A DNA stretch of 64,000 nt from Verrucomicrobiota bacterium (GCA_026398275.1 JAPLTF010000024.1:1-64000), one strand, 5' to 3'. Counted from the first letter of the stretch, positions 28,448 through 36,512 are shown. Program-made: numbers and translations. The notes: generated from the letters alone by a model not told the origin.

Positions 28448-29644
28448 TCAGCAAATCCCGGCGGGCATCCGCTCCGGCACCGCGCCGGCAAACACTTCCG
28501 CACGCACAGGCTTGGGCGACAGGTGCGGCTCCTTTGGAAACCTCACGAAGAAGATGGTCCCCGCTCCGGGGGTTGAGGAAAAATCCGCCTTCCCGTCGAG
28601 GAACCGCTCGGTCAGAAGCTTCACGCTGTAGGTGCCGAGGCCGCGGCCGGTTCCTTTTGTGCTGAACGAGCGCTTGAAGATCTGGAGCTGGATCTCGCGC
28701 GGGATGCAGGCCGCGTTGTGAACAAAAAATTCGACGGTGCTTTCTGTTGGCGCATGGCAGCCCACGGTGACGGTGCCGCCGGGAGGCGTGGCTTCGAGCG
28801 CGTTCTTCGCGAGGTTTCCCAGCACCCTGAGAAGGAGCGCCATGTCCGTGCAGAGAGGGATCTCGTCGCAGATTTCCGAGGCATGAATCGTCTTCCCGTC
28901 GCAGGCCTGGTTTTTCAGATACAGGGAGATCGTCTTTGCCACGACATCGCGGCTGTTCACCTTCCGCGCCTGCACGTGAAGCTCCCCGCGCTCAGCGGAG
29001 AGGAGGTCCCGCTGGGATTGGATCTCGTCCACGAGCTGTTCGGAAAGGCTGGCGATCACCTCCCGCAGTTCGTGCAGTTCCCCCGGGGCGGATCCCTCGA
29101 TGATCTCGCTGATCGATTTCAGCCCGCCGGCTGTGTTGAGAAGGTCGTGGAAAAAGATTTTTTCGAGGACCTGGCGGCGCTTTTCATCGCTGATGTCCTG
29201 GATGGACAGGAAAAGAAACCGCTCGTTCTCGAGCTGGAACGGGCGGGCCCAGACGCTGAGGTCCAGCGGGGAGCCTCCGGTGAGCATCATCCGGCATTCC
29301 TCGACGGAGGATTTTCCGTGCAGGCCCTGCTGGATGGCCAGGAACGCGCCACAAACCCGGCACGCCTCGGACGTGCCGCAGCCGCCCGGAGTCTCACGGC
29401 TGTGGACGCATCCGGCCGCTTCCCCGGGACGCCTGCCCCACAGCTCGCTCGCATTGCGGGCGCGGAAAAAATCCACGGCGGCCTGGTTGGCGTAGACGAT
29501 CTGGCGGGTGGAGTTGACGGCCACAAGCACATCCGGAATCGCATCGAGCAATCCCAGGACTCCGGTCCACGCACCGATTTTTCCGGCTTGGGATTTCACA
29601 AGGTCCATGGGGACCGAAAGATCCGCGGATGGGGTCGCGCTCAT
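28448..29644 (-). CDS. PAS-domain sensor histidine kinase with Cys cluster
   Basis: The 398-residue protein has a PAS domain (about 28-150), a dimerisation/phospho-acceptor helix with FFHDLLNTAGGLKSISEI (His about 168) and a GHKL ATPase domain with N-box NLAKNALEATPPGG and glycine-rich GTGRGLGTYSVKLL. The PAS region holds Cys at about 79, 89, 95 and 98 (GGCGTSEACRVCGAF), which could bind metal or sense redox state. There is no membrane segment, so it is cytoplasmic. The start MSATPSADL at 29644 is chosen; an ATG nine codons upstream is also possible. No response regulator is adjacent. Confidence 0.85.
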   Translation of the reverse strand: MSATPSADLSVPMDLVKSQAGKIGAWTGVLGLLDAIPDVLVAVNSTRQIVYANQAAVDFFRARNASELWGRRPGEAAGCVHSRETPGGCGTSEACRVCGAFLAIQQGLHGKSSVEECRMMLTGGSPLDLSVWARPFQLENERFLFLSIQDISDEKRRQVLEKIFFHDLLNTAGGLKSISEIIEGSAPGELHELREVIASLSEQLVDEIQSQRDLLSAERGELHVQARKVNSRDVVAKTISLYLKNQACDGKTIHASEICDEIPLCTDMALLLRVLGNLAKNALEATPPGGTVTVGCHAPTESTVEFFVHNAACIPREIQLQIFKRSFSTKGTGRGLGTYSVKLLTERFLDGKADFSSTPGAGTIFFVRFPKEPHLSPKPVRAEVFAGAVPERMPAGIC

Positions 29645-29761
29645 TCGATCCCGAAGATACCCCCGAGGCATGTTGCGCACAATAGAATAACCGCTGGTTT
29701 TCGCGGGTGGGCGGAGAAATTCCCGCTTGATTTTCCCCCGCTCCCGCCCGCATGATGCCGC

Positions 29762-31336
29762 ATGGAACCCACTGCGCCTCATCTTCCGGGGGAATTGGAC
29801 CGGCTGTTTTATCGTCCCGCCGACGAATTCTTCGTCTCGCACTCCGGATTCTCCCTCACCTACGACGACGTCTCGCTGGCCACGCTGTATTCCGAGATCC
29901 TTCCGAAGGATGCGAATTTCGAGACGGCGCTTGCGCCGGGCCTGTCGCTGCACCTGCCGGTTGTCTCCGCCGACATGGACACGGTGACCGAGTCGCGGAT
30001 GGCGATCGCGCTCGCGCTGAACGGCGGGCTCGGGCTCATCCACTACAACATGCCCGCCCGCCAGCAGCTCTCCGAGGTCTCGCGGGTGAAAAACCACGTC
30101 CACGGGCTGATCCGCGAGCCGATCAAGGTCGCGCCCGACCAGCTCATCGGGAACATCCTGGAATTGATCGAGGAGAAAAAATATTCCTTCAGCACATTTC
30201 CGGTCGTCGATGAATCCGGCATCCTGCTCGGCCTTCTCCCCGGCCATTGCGTGCGCCCGCGGTTTGCGCCGCGTGCTGTGACCGAGGCGATGGTGGCGCG
30301 GTCGTCGGTGCTCACGATCCGGGAGGATGAACTTGGCGATGATCCGATCGCGCGGGCCGACCGGTTTTTCACCGAGCACATCGGGATTCACAAGCTTCTC
30401 GTGGTGGATTCCAAGGACCGCCTGCGCGGGCTCTTCACGCTGAGCGACATCGAGCGGATCACGCAGGAACGCCTGCTGCAGACGAAGCCGGCGCGCGACG
30501 GAAAATTCCGCCTGCTCTGCGGCGCCGCGGTGAGCGCCCCGCGCGAGGCCTCCGGCGGGATCGACCGCAAAGCCCTCCTCGAGCACATGGAGGCATTGGT
30601 GGAACGAGGCGTCGATGCCGTCGCCGTCTCGACCGCGCACGGGCATACCAAAGGCGTCGGCGATTCTGTCCGGCTCATTCGCGATGCCTTTCCCGAGCTG
30701 CCGATCATCGCCGGAAATGTGACCAGCGCGGCCGGCGTCGAATTTCTTGCGGGCTGTGGCGCGAACACGATCAAGGTCGGCCAGGGCCCCGGCTCGATCT
30801 GCACGACCCGCGTGGTTGCGGGAGTCGGGATCCCCCAGCTGACCGCCCTCTATGTCTGTTCGAAAGCCGCCGCGCACTGCGGGGTCACGATCCTCGCCGA
30901 CGGCGGCATCACGAAATCCGGCGACATCGTGAAGGCGCTCACCCTCGCGCACGCGGTCGTCTGCGGAAGCCTGCTGGCCGGCTGCCCCGAGGCACCCGGG
31001 CAGATCATGGAGATCAACGGAAAATTCTACAAACAATACCGCGGGATGGGAAGCCACGCGGCGATGAAGGCAGGCAGCGCCGCGCGCTACGGGCACGCGA
31101 AGGACAGCGGGCGCAAGTCCGCCGCCGAGGGGGTCGAGGCCCTGAAGGAAGTCTCCGCCCCCGCCGACACCGTCCTCGCGCAACTGGCGGGCGGACTCCA
31201 GAGCGGCATGGGCTACCTCGGCGCACCCGCGCTCGACGTTCTCCGCAAAAATGCCCGCTACACCCGGATCACGGCCGCGGGCCTGAAGGAAAGCGCCCCG
31301 CACGACATCATCGAGGTGAAGACCGGAAACGAATAG
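29762..31336 (+). CDS. guaB: Inosine-5'-monophosphate dehydrogenase
   Basis: IMPDH oxidises IMP to XMP, the committed step of GMP synthesis. The 524 residues contain the catalytic barrel interrupted by two CBS domains (about 110-240). Key motifs are [22 protein letters not shown], the Cys loop [18 protein letters not shown], the phosphate-binding [15 protein letters not shown] and [11 protein letters not shown]. The length and CBS pair distinguish it from GMP reductase. It is divergent from the sensor kinase and closely followed by the M14-like gene. Confidence 0.93.
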   Translation: MEPTAPHLPGELDRLFYRPADEFFVSHSGFSLTYDDVSLATLYSEILPKDANFETALAPGLSLHLPVVSADMDTVTESRMAIALALNGGLGLIHYNMPARQQLSEVSRVKNHVHGLIREPIKVAPDQLIGNILELIEEKKYSFSTFPVVDESGILLGLLPGHCVRPRFAPRAVTEAMVARSSVLTIREDELGDDPIARADRFFTEHIGIHKLLVVDSKDRLRGLFTLSDIERITQERLLQTKPARDGKFRLLCGAAVSAPREASGGIDRKALLEHMEALVERGVDAVAVSTAHGHTKGVGDSVRLIRDAFPELPIIAGNVTSAAGVEFLAGCGANTIKVGQGPGSICTTRVVAGVGIPQLTALYVCSKAAAHCGVTILADGGITKSGDIVKALTLAHAVVCGSLLAGCPEAPGQIMEINGKFYKQYRGMGSHAAMKAGSAARYGHAKDSGRKSAAEGVEALKEVSAPADTVLAQLAGGLQSGMGYLGAPALDVLRKNARYTRITAAGLKESAPHDIIEVKTGNE

Positions 31337-31345
31337 CGCGCTTTC

Positions 31346-32101
31346 ATGCTCCACGTCCGCGCCCACGATTACCCGTTTCTCGTCAATCGCTGGAAGCGCG
31401 CCGCCGCTGCGGCGGGATTGAAGATGCGGGAGTTTGCGGAGAGCGGGGGATATCCGATCTATTTCCTGGAATCGGCACCGTCCGCCGCCGAACAGCCATC
31501 CCTCTACATCTCCGCCGGCATCCACGGCGATGAGGCGGCCTCGACCGAGGGGCTGATCGCATGGGCGGAGAAAAGCCCGCGCCTGCTCCGCAAATTCCGC
31601 GCGCTGATTTTCCCGTGCCTGAACCCATGGGGCCTGGTCAACAACTGCCGGCTCGACCCGAGCGGCCGTGATCTCAACCGGTGCTACAACAATCCCCGCG
31701 TCCCCCAGATCCGTGCGCAGGTGAAAGTCCTCGGGCGTTCGCGCTTTGATCTCGCCCTCCAGCTCCATGAGGATTTCGACGCGCACGGGGTCTACATTTA
31801 TGAGATTGCCGGGAAGCGCCCGTTCTGGGCCGGGGACCTCCTCAAGGCGGGCACCCGGAACCTGCCCCCCGATTCGCGCACCAGCATCGAAGGAAGAGCG
31901 GCAAAGAATGGCATCGTTCGCCGCAAAATCACTCCCGACCTCATGCCCAACTGGCCGGAAGCCTTTCTCATCCACTTCCGGCACGCTGCGCGCACGTTCA
32001 CGATCGAGACCCCGTCGGAATTCGCCATCGACGCCCGCGTGGCCACTCAAGAGGCGATCCTGACCGCCGCCCTCAACAAGTGCCTGGCGGAATCCCGGTA
32101 A
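31346..32101 (+). CDS. M14-family zinc metallopeptidase (aspartoacylase/desuccinylase-like)
   Basis: The 251-residue protein shows the zinc site GIHGDEAAS (HxxE), a third ligand His in LQLHEDFDAHG, substrate-binding Arg/Asn in DLNRCYNNP, and the catalytic-type Glu in FTIETPSEFA. This is the pattern of compact M14 carboxypeptidase/AstE-AspA-like enzymes. There is no signal peptide, so it acts in the cytoplasm. It is nine bases after guaB and probably co-transcribed. Substrate unknown. Confidence 0.83.
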   Translation: MLHVRAHDYPFLVNRWKRAAAAAGLKMREFAESGGYPIYFLESAPSAAEQPSLYISAGIHGDEAASTEGLIAWAEKSPRLLRKFRALIFPCLNPWGLVNNCRLDPSGRDLNRCYNNPRVPQIRAQVKVLGRSRFDLALQLHEDFDAHGVYIYEIAGKRPFWAGDLLKAGTRNLPPDSRTSIEGRAAKNGIVRRKITPDLMPNWPEAFLIHFRHAARTFTIETPSEFAIDARVATQEAILTAALNKCLAESR

Positions 32102-32145
32102 GAGCCATCCCGCATCCTCGACCGTGTATCGTGCGTCGCGGCGGA

Positions 32146-32174
32146 TTGACAGTCGGCATTATTATGCGAATATG
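32146..32174 (+). promoter_or_regulatory. Promoter of the second vapBC operon, leaderless
   Basis: TTGACA (32146-32151) and AATATG (32169-32174) are 17 bases apart, and the antitoxin ATG is at 32180, where transcription would start. The region is AT-rich against a GC-rich background and carries repeated TATGCG units that may be an operator. Confidence 0.7.
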
Positions 32175-32179
32175 CTTTT

Positions 32180-32437
32180 ATGCGAACGACGATGGAAATC
32201 CCTGACGCCATTTTCAAGAAAGCCAAGCTGCGGGCCGTGCAGGAAGGCGTGGCGTTGAAGGAGGTGGTCACGCGGGCGCTCGTGCGCGAGCTGACGCCCG
32301 GCGGCGGCAATGCGGCGCTGAGAAAAGCGAGGGCCGGGCGGCTTTTCAAGGAATTGGACAAGGCGGGAAATTCCCGTCCGGTCGGTCGTTTGAACCGTAA
32401 GGAAATCTATGACCGCCCGGTGCTTCGCGGACACTAA
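32180..32437 (+). CDS. vapB: VapB-type antitoxin
   Basis: The 85-residue protein begins MRTTMEIPDAIFKKAKLRAV with a strand-helix pattern, followed by GVALKEVVTRALVRELTPGG, consistent with a ribbon-helix-helix DNA-binding antitoxin. Its last 29 bases overlap the PIN toxin gene. No Shine-Dalgarno precedes the ATG, which coincides with the predicted transcription start, so translation is probably leaderless. A second in-frame ATG four codons on also lacks a binding site. Confidence 0.8.
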   Translation: MRTTMEIPDAIFKKAKLRAVQEGVALKEVVTRALVRELTPGGGNAALRKARAGRLFKELDKAGNSRPVGRLNRKEIYDRPVLRGH

Positions 32438-32828
32438 CATCTTTCTTTACGCGGCGTCGAAGGCCTCGGAGGACCGCGGGAAAAGGAAGGTGGCGCGAAC
32501 GCTTCTGGAATCGGAAGACGTGGGAATTTCGGCCCAGGTTTTGCAGGAGTTCTTCGCGGCCGCCGCAGGAAAGAAGCGCCTGGGCATCTCGGAGGCGGAG
32601 GCTTTGCAGGCCATCACTGCGATGAGGGAGTTCCCCGTTTTGCCGGTGACCGGAGAGCTCGTGCAGGAGGCCATCGGCCTGAAGGCCAGGCATGGCATCT
32701 CCTACTGGGATGCCGCGATTGTCGCCGCCGCCCACGAGCTCGGCTGCGAAGTGCTCTACACCGAAGACCTGAATGACGGCCAGGACTACGGCGGCGTTAT
32801 CGTTCGAAATCCATTCGTGAAGTCCTGA
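32409..32828 (+). CDS. vapC: PIN-domain toxin of the VapC type
   Basis: The 139-residue protein carries the PIN set: CFADTNIFLYAASK (Asp near 8), Glu in AQVLQEFFAA, DAAIVAAAHELGC and YTEDLNDGQDYGG. The pattern matches COG5573-like PIN proteins. It overlaps its antitoxin by 29 bases, implying coupled translation. All acidic active-site residues look intact. Confidence 0.88.
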   Translation: MTARCFADTNIFLYAASKASEDRGKRKVARTLLESEDVGISAQVLQEFFAAAAGKKRLGISEAEALQAITAMREFPVLPVTGELVQEAIGLKARHGISYWDAAIVAAAHELGCEVLYTEDLNDGQDYGGVIVRNPFVKS

Positions 32829-32863
32829 GACAGGAGCGGGCGCGGGCAAAATCTGCAAGCAAG

Positions 32864-33271
32864 TTATGACCAGTTCTCCACTTTCAATCCCGGCACGCGG
32901 CGAAACTCATTTTCGTTTGCCGTCACCAGGATCGCGCCCACCGCGCGGGCTGTCGCCGCGATAAAGAGGTCGTTGGGCCCGATCACTTTTCCGGCGGATT
33001 CCAGCGCCGTCCGAATCCCGGCGTAGTGGTCGGCGCACGAATCGTCAAAATCCACAACAGTGACATTCGCCAGGAATCGATCGACCTGTTCCCGGTGAAG
33101 TTCTGGCCGTTGGCTCTTGAGGCAACCGACCAGCAACTCCGCCCGCACGACTTGGGAGACCGCAAGTTGCCCTGCGCTCACCGAGTTGATCTTTGCCCGC
33201 AATTTCGGAGACTTCGCCCGCAGGAACAGCACGACCGTGCTGGTGTCGAGATGGTAAAATGGGGATGCCAT
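32864..33271 (-). CDS. vapC: PIN-domain toxin of the VapC type
   Basis: The 135-residue protein starts MASPFYHLDTSTVVLFLRAK, placing the first PIN Asp at residue 9. Glu follows in SQVVRAELLVG, and GPNDLFIAATARAVGAILVT supplies the later Asp. It lies 12 bases after its antitoxin on the minus strand and converges with the preceding vapBC pair, a tail-to-tail arrangement. It looks intact and resembles the MazF-independent tRNA-fMet-cleaving VapC group; that substrate is a family-based guess. Confidence 0.88.
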   Translation of the reverse strand: MASPFYHLDTSTVVLFLRAKSPKLRAKINSVSAGQLAVSQVVRAELLVGCLKSQRPELHREQVDRFLANVTVVDFDDSCADHYAGIRTALESAGKVIGPNDLFIAATARAVGAILVTANENEFRRVPGLKVENWS

Positions 33272-33283
33272 ACGGGAGCGGCG

Positions 33284-33520
33284 CTAATCGAACGCCTCCC
33301 GGGGAGAATCGCTGGACGCAGGCAATTCCTTGGGCGCACGGAACGAAGCGTCCGAAATGCAGCCGTAAAAGACATCCAGCGTGCCTTTTCCGCCGTCCCG
33401 CCGCGCCGCTTCCTGAAGCCGCTCCCGCGCCCAACGCGAGATCGACACAGCTTCCCGGGCAGCGGCCGCCTCCACCGCCTTCTGCGTCGCTCCGTCAATG
33501 TAGATAGTCATCTGGGCCAT
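33284..33520 (-). CDS. vapB: VapB-type antitoxin
   Basis: The 78-residue protein begins MAQMTIYIDGATQKAVEAAA with the strand-helix-helix pattern of a ribbon-helix-helix repressor (SISRWARERLQEAAR), followed by an acidic/Pro-rich toxin-binding tail. The ATG at 33520 is chosen over an in-frame ATG at 33655 because the upstream stretch covers the promoter and the edge of the repeat. It is followed by its PIN toxin. Confidence 0.82.
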   Translation of the reverse strand: MAQMTIYIDGATQKAVEAAAAREAVSISRWARERLQEAARRDGGKGTLDVFYGCISDASFRAPKELPASSDSPREAFD

Positions 33521-33526
33521 GACAAA

Positions 33527-33554
33527 AGCATAGCAGACGAAGAGATCGATACAA
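33527..33554 (-). promoter_or_regulatory. Extended -10 promoter of the third vapBC operon, leaderless
   Basis: On the minus strand TGCTATGCT provides an extended -10 (TATGCT at 33532-33527), 16 bases from a weak TTGTAT. Only six bases separate the -10 from ATG 33520, so the transcript should start at or next to the start codon. Flanking sequence is AT-rich. Confidence 0.55.
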
Positions 33555-33594
33555 GTATATGTTGGCACATATATGAAATGTGTCACTCGCGACT

Positions 33595-33839
33595 GTTCAG
33601 CATTCGATCCGGCGTGTGCGCGAGCGGGTGAAGAAGGGTGGACACGATGTTTCAATCATTCACTTGAAACGCCGGTTTCTGCCCAGCCTGCACAATTTTT
33701 TCGGACTCTATCTCCCGCTTGCCGACAAGGCCGTTCTCTACAACTCCACATTGCATCCTCCAAAGTTGGTGGCACATGGAGGGAAGGAAAATTCGAGCTC
33801 CACTCACCTCGCGATTATGAATCCATCCGCTCCCGCTGA
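33595..33839 (+). pseudogene. Decayed C-terminal copy of a zeta-like kinase gene
   Basis: This segment matches the last 80 or so codons of the intact zeta-like gene at 35770: VQHSIRRVRERVKKGGHDV, LKRRFLPSLHNFF and DYESIRSR are shared. The P-loop half is absent. One base is missing near 33776, so the reading frame shifts between KLVAHGG and WREGKFELHSPRDYES. The protein cannot be a functional kinase. It retains its overlap with the small ORF starting at 33817, exactly as in the intact copy. Confidence 0.8.
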
Positions 33840-34020
33840 CCACCAGCCCGATGCCCATGACCGCTTCTTTGAGGAAGCGCAAGCCGCCATGCTCCGCGCC
33901 TCCCGACAGGTCACCGCCGAGAACCGGCGTCTCGGCCTCCCCCTGATTGTGGAAAGACCCAGGCACAAAAGGCCGGCCCGGAAGCGTCTCGTAAAGGGTG
34001 CCGCCCTTCTTCAGTTTTGA
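33817..34020 (+). CDS. Small partner protein of zeta-like kinase, second copy
   Basis: The 67-residue protein starts MNPSAPADHQPDAHDRFFEE and contains the core LRASRQVTAENRRLGLPLIV, closely matching the 57-residue protein at 36320. It overlaps the end of the decayed kinase fragment by 23 bases in another frame. Its reading frame is intact although the kinase beside it is broken, as expected for an antitoxin that outlives its toxin. The C-terminal extension KRLVKGAALLQF is absent from the other copy. Confidence 0.55.
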   Translation: MNPSAPADHQPDAHDRFFEEAQAAMLRASRQVTAENRRLGLPLIVERPRHKRPARKRLVKGAALLQF

Positions 34021-34096
34021 GACGATCCCACTTTCGGGGTCAGGTCAGAACGACTCAGCCCTTGAAGGATGGGCCGGATAGGTGTATCCATTCGCC

Positions 34097-34306
34097 ATGG
34101 GTGAGTTGATTTTCGAAGTGGTTCAGGAGGCCGATGGCGGGTTTGTCGCCGAGTGCCTGACCGAGCCGATTGTAACCCAGGGAGATGACTGGGCTGCGCT
34201 TCGCATTGCGGTGACGGATGCGGTCCAAGGCTATTTCTTTGATTCCCCCGCCCCCCAATCCGTGCGGCTGCATCTGGTAAGGGACGAAAGCTTCGCCCTC
34301 GCTTGA
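34097..34306 (+). CDS. hicB: HicB-like antitoxin (short form)
   Basis: The 69-residue protein begins MGELIFEVVQEADGGFVAEC and continues with LTEPIVTQGDDWAALRIAVTDAVQGYF, the partial RNase H-like fold of HicB-family antitoxins. It lacks a C-terminal DNA-binding domain, so it belongs to the short HicB class. The stop shares bases with the TTG start of hicA. The ATG at 34097 is preferred over one five codons upstream by family match. Confidence 0.8.
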   Translation: MGELIFEVVQEADGGFVAECLTEPIVTQGDDWAALRIAVTDAVQGYFFDSPAPQSVRLHLVRDESFALA

Positions 34307-34545
34307 AACTGCCCAGAGATCTCTCCGGAAGGGCGCTCGTCAATTGCCTCTGCAGGAACTGGGACTACAAGGCGCTTCACCAGTCCGGAAGCCACATCAT
34401 CCTTGAAACGGAAATTCCAGGCCACCAGAGAATTCCCGTCCCGGACCACTCGTTTCTTCGGGTTGGAACCCTGAATGCCATCCTGAGATTGGTGTCCGCC
34501 CACAAAGGCGTCTCGAAAGAAGATATTCTCGATATGCTGCAATAA
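34303..34545 (+). CDS. hicA: HicA-type mRNA interferase toxin
   Basis: HicA toxins have a double-stranded RNA-binding-like fold with a catalytic His. The 80-residue protein shows the key ALHQSGSHIILETE motif (His in GSH) and RIPVPDHSFLRVGTLNAILR, matching the YcfA/HicA family. The start is TTG at 34303, overlapping the hicB TGA, which fixes the frame. HicB before HicA reverses the order in E. coli but is common elsewhere. Confidence 0.85.
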   Translation: MKLPRDLSGRALVNCLCRNWDYKALHQSGSHIILETEIPGHQRIPVPDHSFLRVGTLNAILRLVSAHKGVSKEDILDMLQ

Positions 34546-34643
34546 TACCAATTCACCGGGGAGCTCCAACACTGGGGATCCCATCAATTCCACGCCATCC
34601 GCATGTGGAATTGCACGGTGCGGGCTGCTAGGAATAACCCCAA

Positions 34644-35780
34644 ATGATTTACCTCGACCACAATGCCACGACCCCCGTGCTACCGGAAGTGGTTGATGCG
34701 ATGATGCCATTCTTTCGCGAGGAATGGGGGAATCCGTCGAGTTCCTACCGGTTTGGGTCGAGGGTCAAGAAAGCCATCGAGACCGCCCGCGAACAGGTCG
34801 CGGAGCTGGTCGGTGCTCACCCGCTGGAGATCGTCTTCACGAGTGGGGGCACAGAAAGCGACAACACCGCGCTTCACGCGATGCTCCGTGCGGACCCGGC
34901 CAAGCGGCACATCATCACCTCGGTCGTCGAACACTCGGCCGTCCTCACATTCTGCCGGGGATTGGAGAAGACGGGCTTCCGGATCACCTGCCTGCCAGTG
35001 GACCGGGACGGGCTGCTCACGATGAGCGACCTGGAGAATGCCATCACGCCCGAGACGGCGGGCGTCTCGTTGATGTGGGCAAACAACGAGACCGGCGTCC
35101 TTTTTCCTGTCGAGCAAATTGCCTCGCTCTGCTGCTCACGTCGCATACTCTTCCACTGCGACGCTGTTCAGGCTGCGGGCAAGATCCCCATCGACCTGAA
35201 AAATGTTCCCGTTGATTACCTGTCGCTCACCGGACACAAGATCGGAGCGCCCAAGGGCGTTGGTGCTTTGCTCGTGCGGCGCAAAGCTCCGTTCTCCGCG
35301 TTCATCCAAGGCGGCCACCAGGAACGCGGGCGGCGCGGCGGAACCGAAAGCGTCCCGCTTGTCGCCGGTCTCGGATTGGCGGCGGAAATTGCCCGCAAGA
35401 AAACGGCAGCCTTTGACGGCAAAGTCTGGCCATTGCGCGATGCACTGGAGAACGGGATTCTCACCGCTATCCCGCACACCGAACTCAACGGTCACTCCAC
35501 GCTGCGCCTTGCGAACACGACGAACATCACGTTCCACGGAATCGAATCTGAAGCACTACTCCTCCTCCTAGATCAAGCCGGGATCTGCGCCAGCAGCGGG
35601 TCGGCCTGCCTCGCGGACTCGCCCGACCCCTCGCATGTTGTTGCTGCGATGAAGCCCGGAAGCGCGGCAAGGCAGTGCGTGAGGTTTTCGCTCGGGACCT
35701 CCACGCAGAAGGCGGATATTCAGAAATCGCTCTCAGAGCTTCGCGCAATTACGCGCACACTTGCTTCTCATGCCGGATAA
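34644..35780 (+). CDS. Cysteine desulfurase (NifS/IscS/DndA family)
   Basis: The enzyme takes sulfur from cysteine as a persulfide for FeS clusters, thiolated tRNA or phosphorothioate DNA. The 378 residues start MIYLDHNATTPVLPEVVDAM, and carry the PLP cofactor Lys in SLTGHKIGAPKGVGALLV, the TSGGTESDNTAL phosphate loop and the active-site Cys in ICASSGSACLADSPDPSHVV. No iscU, dndB-E or ssp genes are nearby. It overlaps the zeta-like kinase gene by 11 bases. A DndA/SspA-like role fits the defence context, but housekeeping iron-sulfur use cannot be excluded. Confidence 0.92.
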   Translation: MIYLDHNATTPVLPEVVDAMMPFFREEWGNPSSSYRFGSRVKKAIETAREQVAELVGAHPLEIVFTSGGTESDNTALHAMLRADPAKRHIITSVVEHSAVLTFCRGLEKTGFRITCLPVDRDGLLTMSDLENAITPETAGVSLMWANNETGVLFPVEQIASLCCSRRILFHCDAVQAAGKIPIDLKNVPVDYLSLTGHKIGAPKGVGALLVRRKAPFSAFIQGGHQERGRRGGTESVPLVAGLGLAAEIARKKTAAFDGKVWPLRDALENGILTAIPHTELNGHSTLRLANTTNITFHGIESEALLLLLDQAGICASSGSACLADSPDPSHVVAAMKPGSAARQCVRFSLGTSTQKADIQKSLSELRAITRTLASHAG

Positions 35781-36342
35781 CTCTCCCATCCTCTACCTGA
35801 TTGGCGGCCCGAACGGTGCCGGGAAGACCACTTTTGCAAAGCAGTTTCTACCGGCGGTCGGAGTCATGGAATTTCTGAATGCCGATTCCTTGGCGGCAGG
35901 ACTCTCACCCCTTGATCCGCCATTGGCGGCCACCCGAGCGGCGAGACTGCTCCTGTCGAGATGGAAGGAACTTGTTAATGGGCGGCAAAGCTTCGCCTTC
36001 GAATCCACACTCAGCGGCCGCACATATGCGACGATGATCCGCACGGCGAAGGCACAGGGGTATCGTCTGCACCTCTCCTACCTGTATCTGGAAACCGTTC
36101 AGCATTCGATCCGACGCGTGCGCGAACGAGTAAAGAAAGGTGGGCACGATGTTCCAGTTTCCGACTTAAAACGCCGGTTTCTGCCCAGCCTGCACCATTT
36201 CTTTGATCTCTACCTCCCACTGTCTGACGAGGCTCTTCTTTACAACTTCACCTTGCAACCGCCGCCCTTGGTGGCAGCTTGGAGGAACGGCAAACTGAAT
36301 GTCCACTCACCTGCTGATTATGAATCCATCCGCAACCGTTAA
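35770..36342 (+). CDS. Zeta-toxin-like P-loop kinase (COG4185 type)
   Basis: These proteins are predicted nucleotide or sugar kinases related to zeta toxins. The 190 residues contain Walker A in YLIGGPNGAGKTTFAKQF (about 13-20), AFESTLSGRTY (substrate-site motif) and the lid helix SIRRVRERVKKGGHDVP with two Arg. The start MPDNSPILY at 35770 matches the family and overlaps the desulfurase stop. The C-terminus overlaps the small ORF at 36320 by 23 bases. All motifs appear intact. Confidence 0.85.
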   Translation: MPDNSPILYLIGGPNGAGKTTFAKQFLPAVGVMEFLNADSLAAGLSPLDPPLAATRAARLLLSRWKELVNGRQSFAFESTLSGRTYATMIRTAKAQGYRLHLSYLYLETVQHSIRRVRERVKKGGHDVPVSDLKRRFLPSLHHFFDLYLPLSDEALLYNFTLQPPPLVAAWRNGKLNVHSPADYESIRNR

Positions 36343-36493
36343 ACACCCGTCAAAAGATCAATTTCTGCAACAAGCGAATGCTGCGGTGCTCCGCGTCTCC
36401 CGCCAGGTTGCCGCAGAGAACAAGCGCCTCGGACTACCACTTATCGTCAATGTTGCAAGGCATAGACCTCCCGCTCGCAAGGCCAAAGCTTGA
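36097..36493 (+). repeat. Direct repeat copy B of the zeta 3' end plus small ORF (copy A at 33595-33995)
   Basis: The nucleotide sequences of 36097-36493 and 33595-33995 align over about 400 bases at roughly 75-80% identity by eye, both starting with GTTCAGCATTCGATCCG. They lie 2.5 kb apart in the same orientation and bracket hicBA, the cysteine desulfurase and the 5' part of the kinase gene. Divergence is spread out and copy A has a frameshift, so the duplication is old. Confidence 0.75.
36320..36493 (+). CDS. Small partner protein of zeta-like kinase, candidate antitoxin
   Basis: The 57-residue protein starts MNPSATVKHPSKDQFLQQAN, with a predicted amphipathic helix (AAVLRVSRQVAAENKRLG) and a LPLIV strand before a basic tail. 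It overlaps the kinase C-terminus by 23 bases (the kinase codons for DYESIRNR). The second copy at 33817 keeps the same overlap. Such small helical proteins with a PLIV-type end accompany COG4185 kinases in many genomes, so an antitoxin role is likely but unproven. Confidence 0.6.
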   Translation: MNPSATVKHPSKDQFLQQANAAVLRVSRQVAAENKRLGLPLIVNVARHRPPARKAKA

Positions 36494-36512
36494 TTCCAAA
36501 CGAAAACCGCAA

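Noticed and set aside
29700-32050. Long open frame antisense to guaB and the M14-like gene
   Set aside because: It is continuous with the sensor kinase frame but is composed of Arg/Gly-rich shadow sequence with no family features. The kinase starts at 29644.
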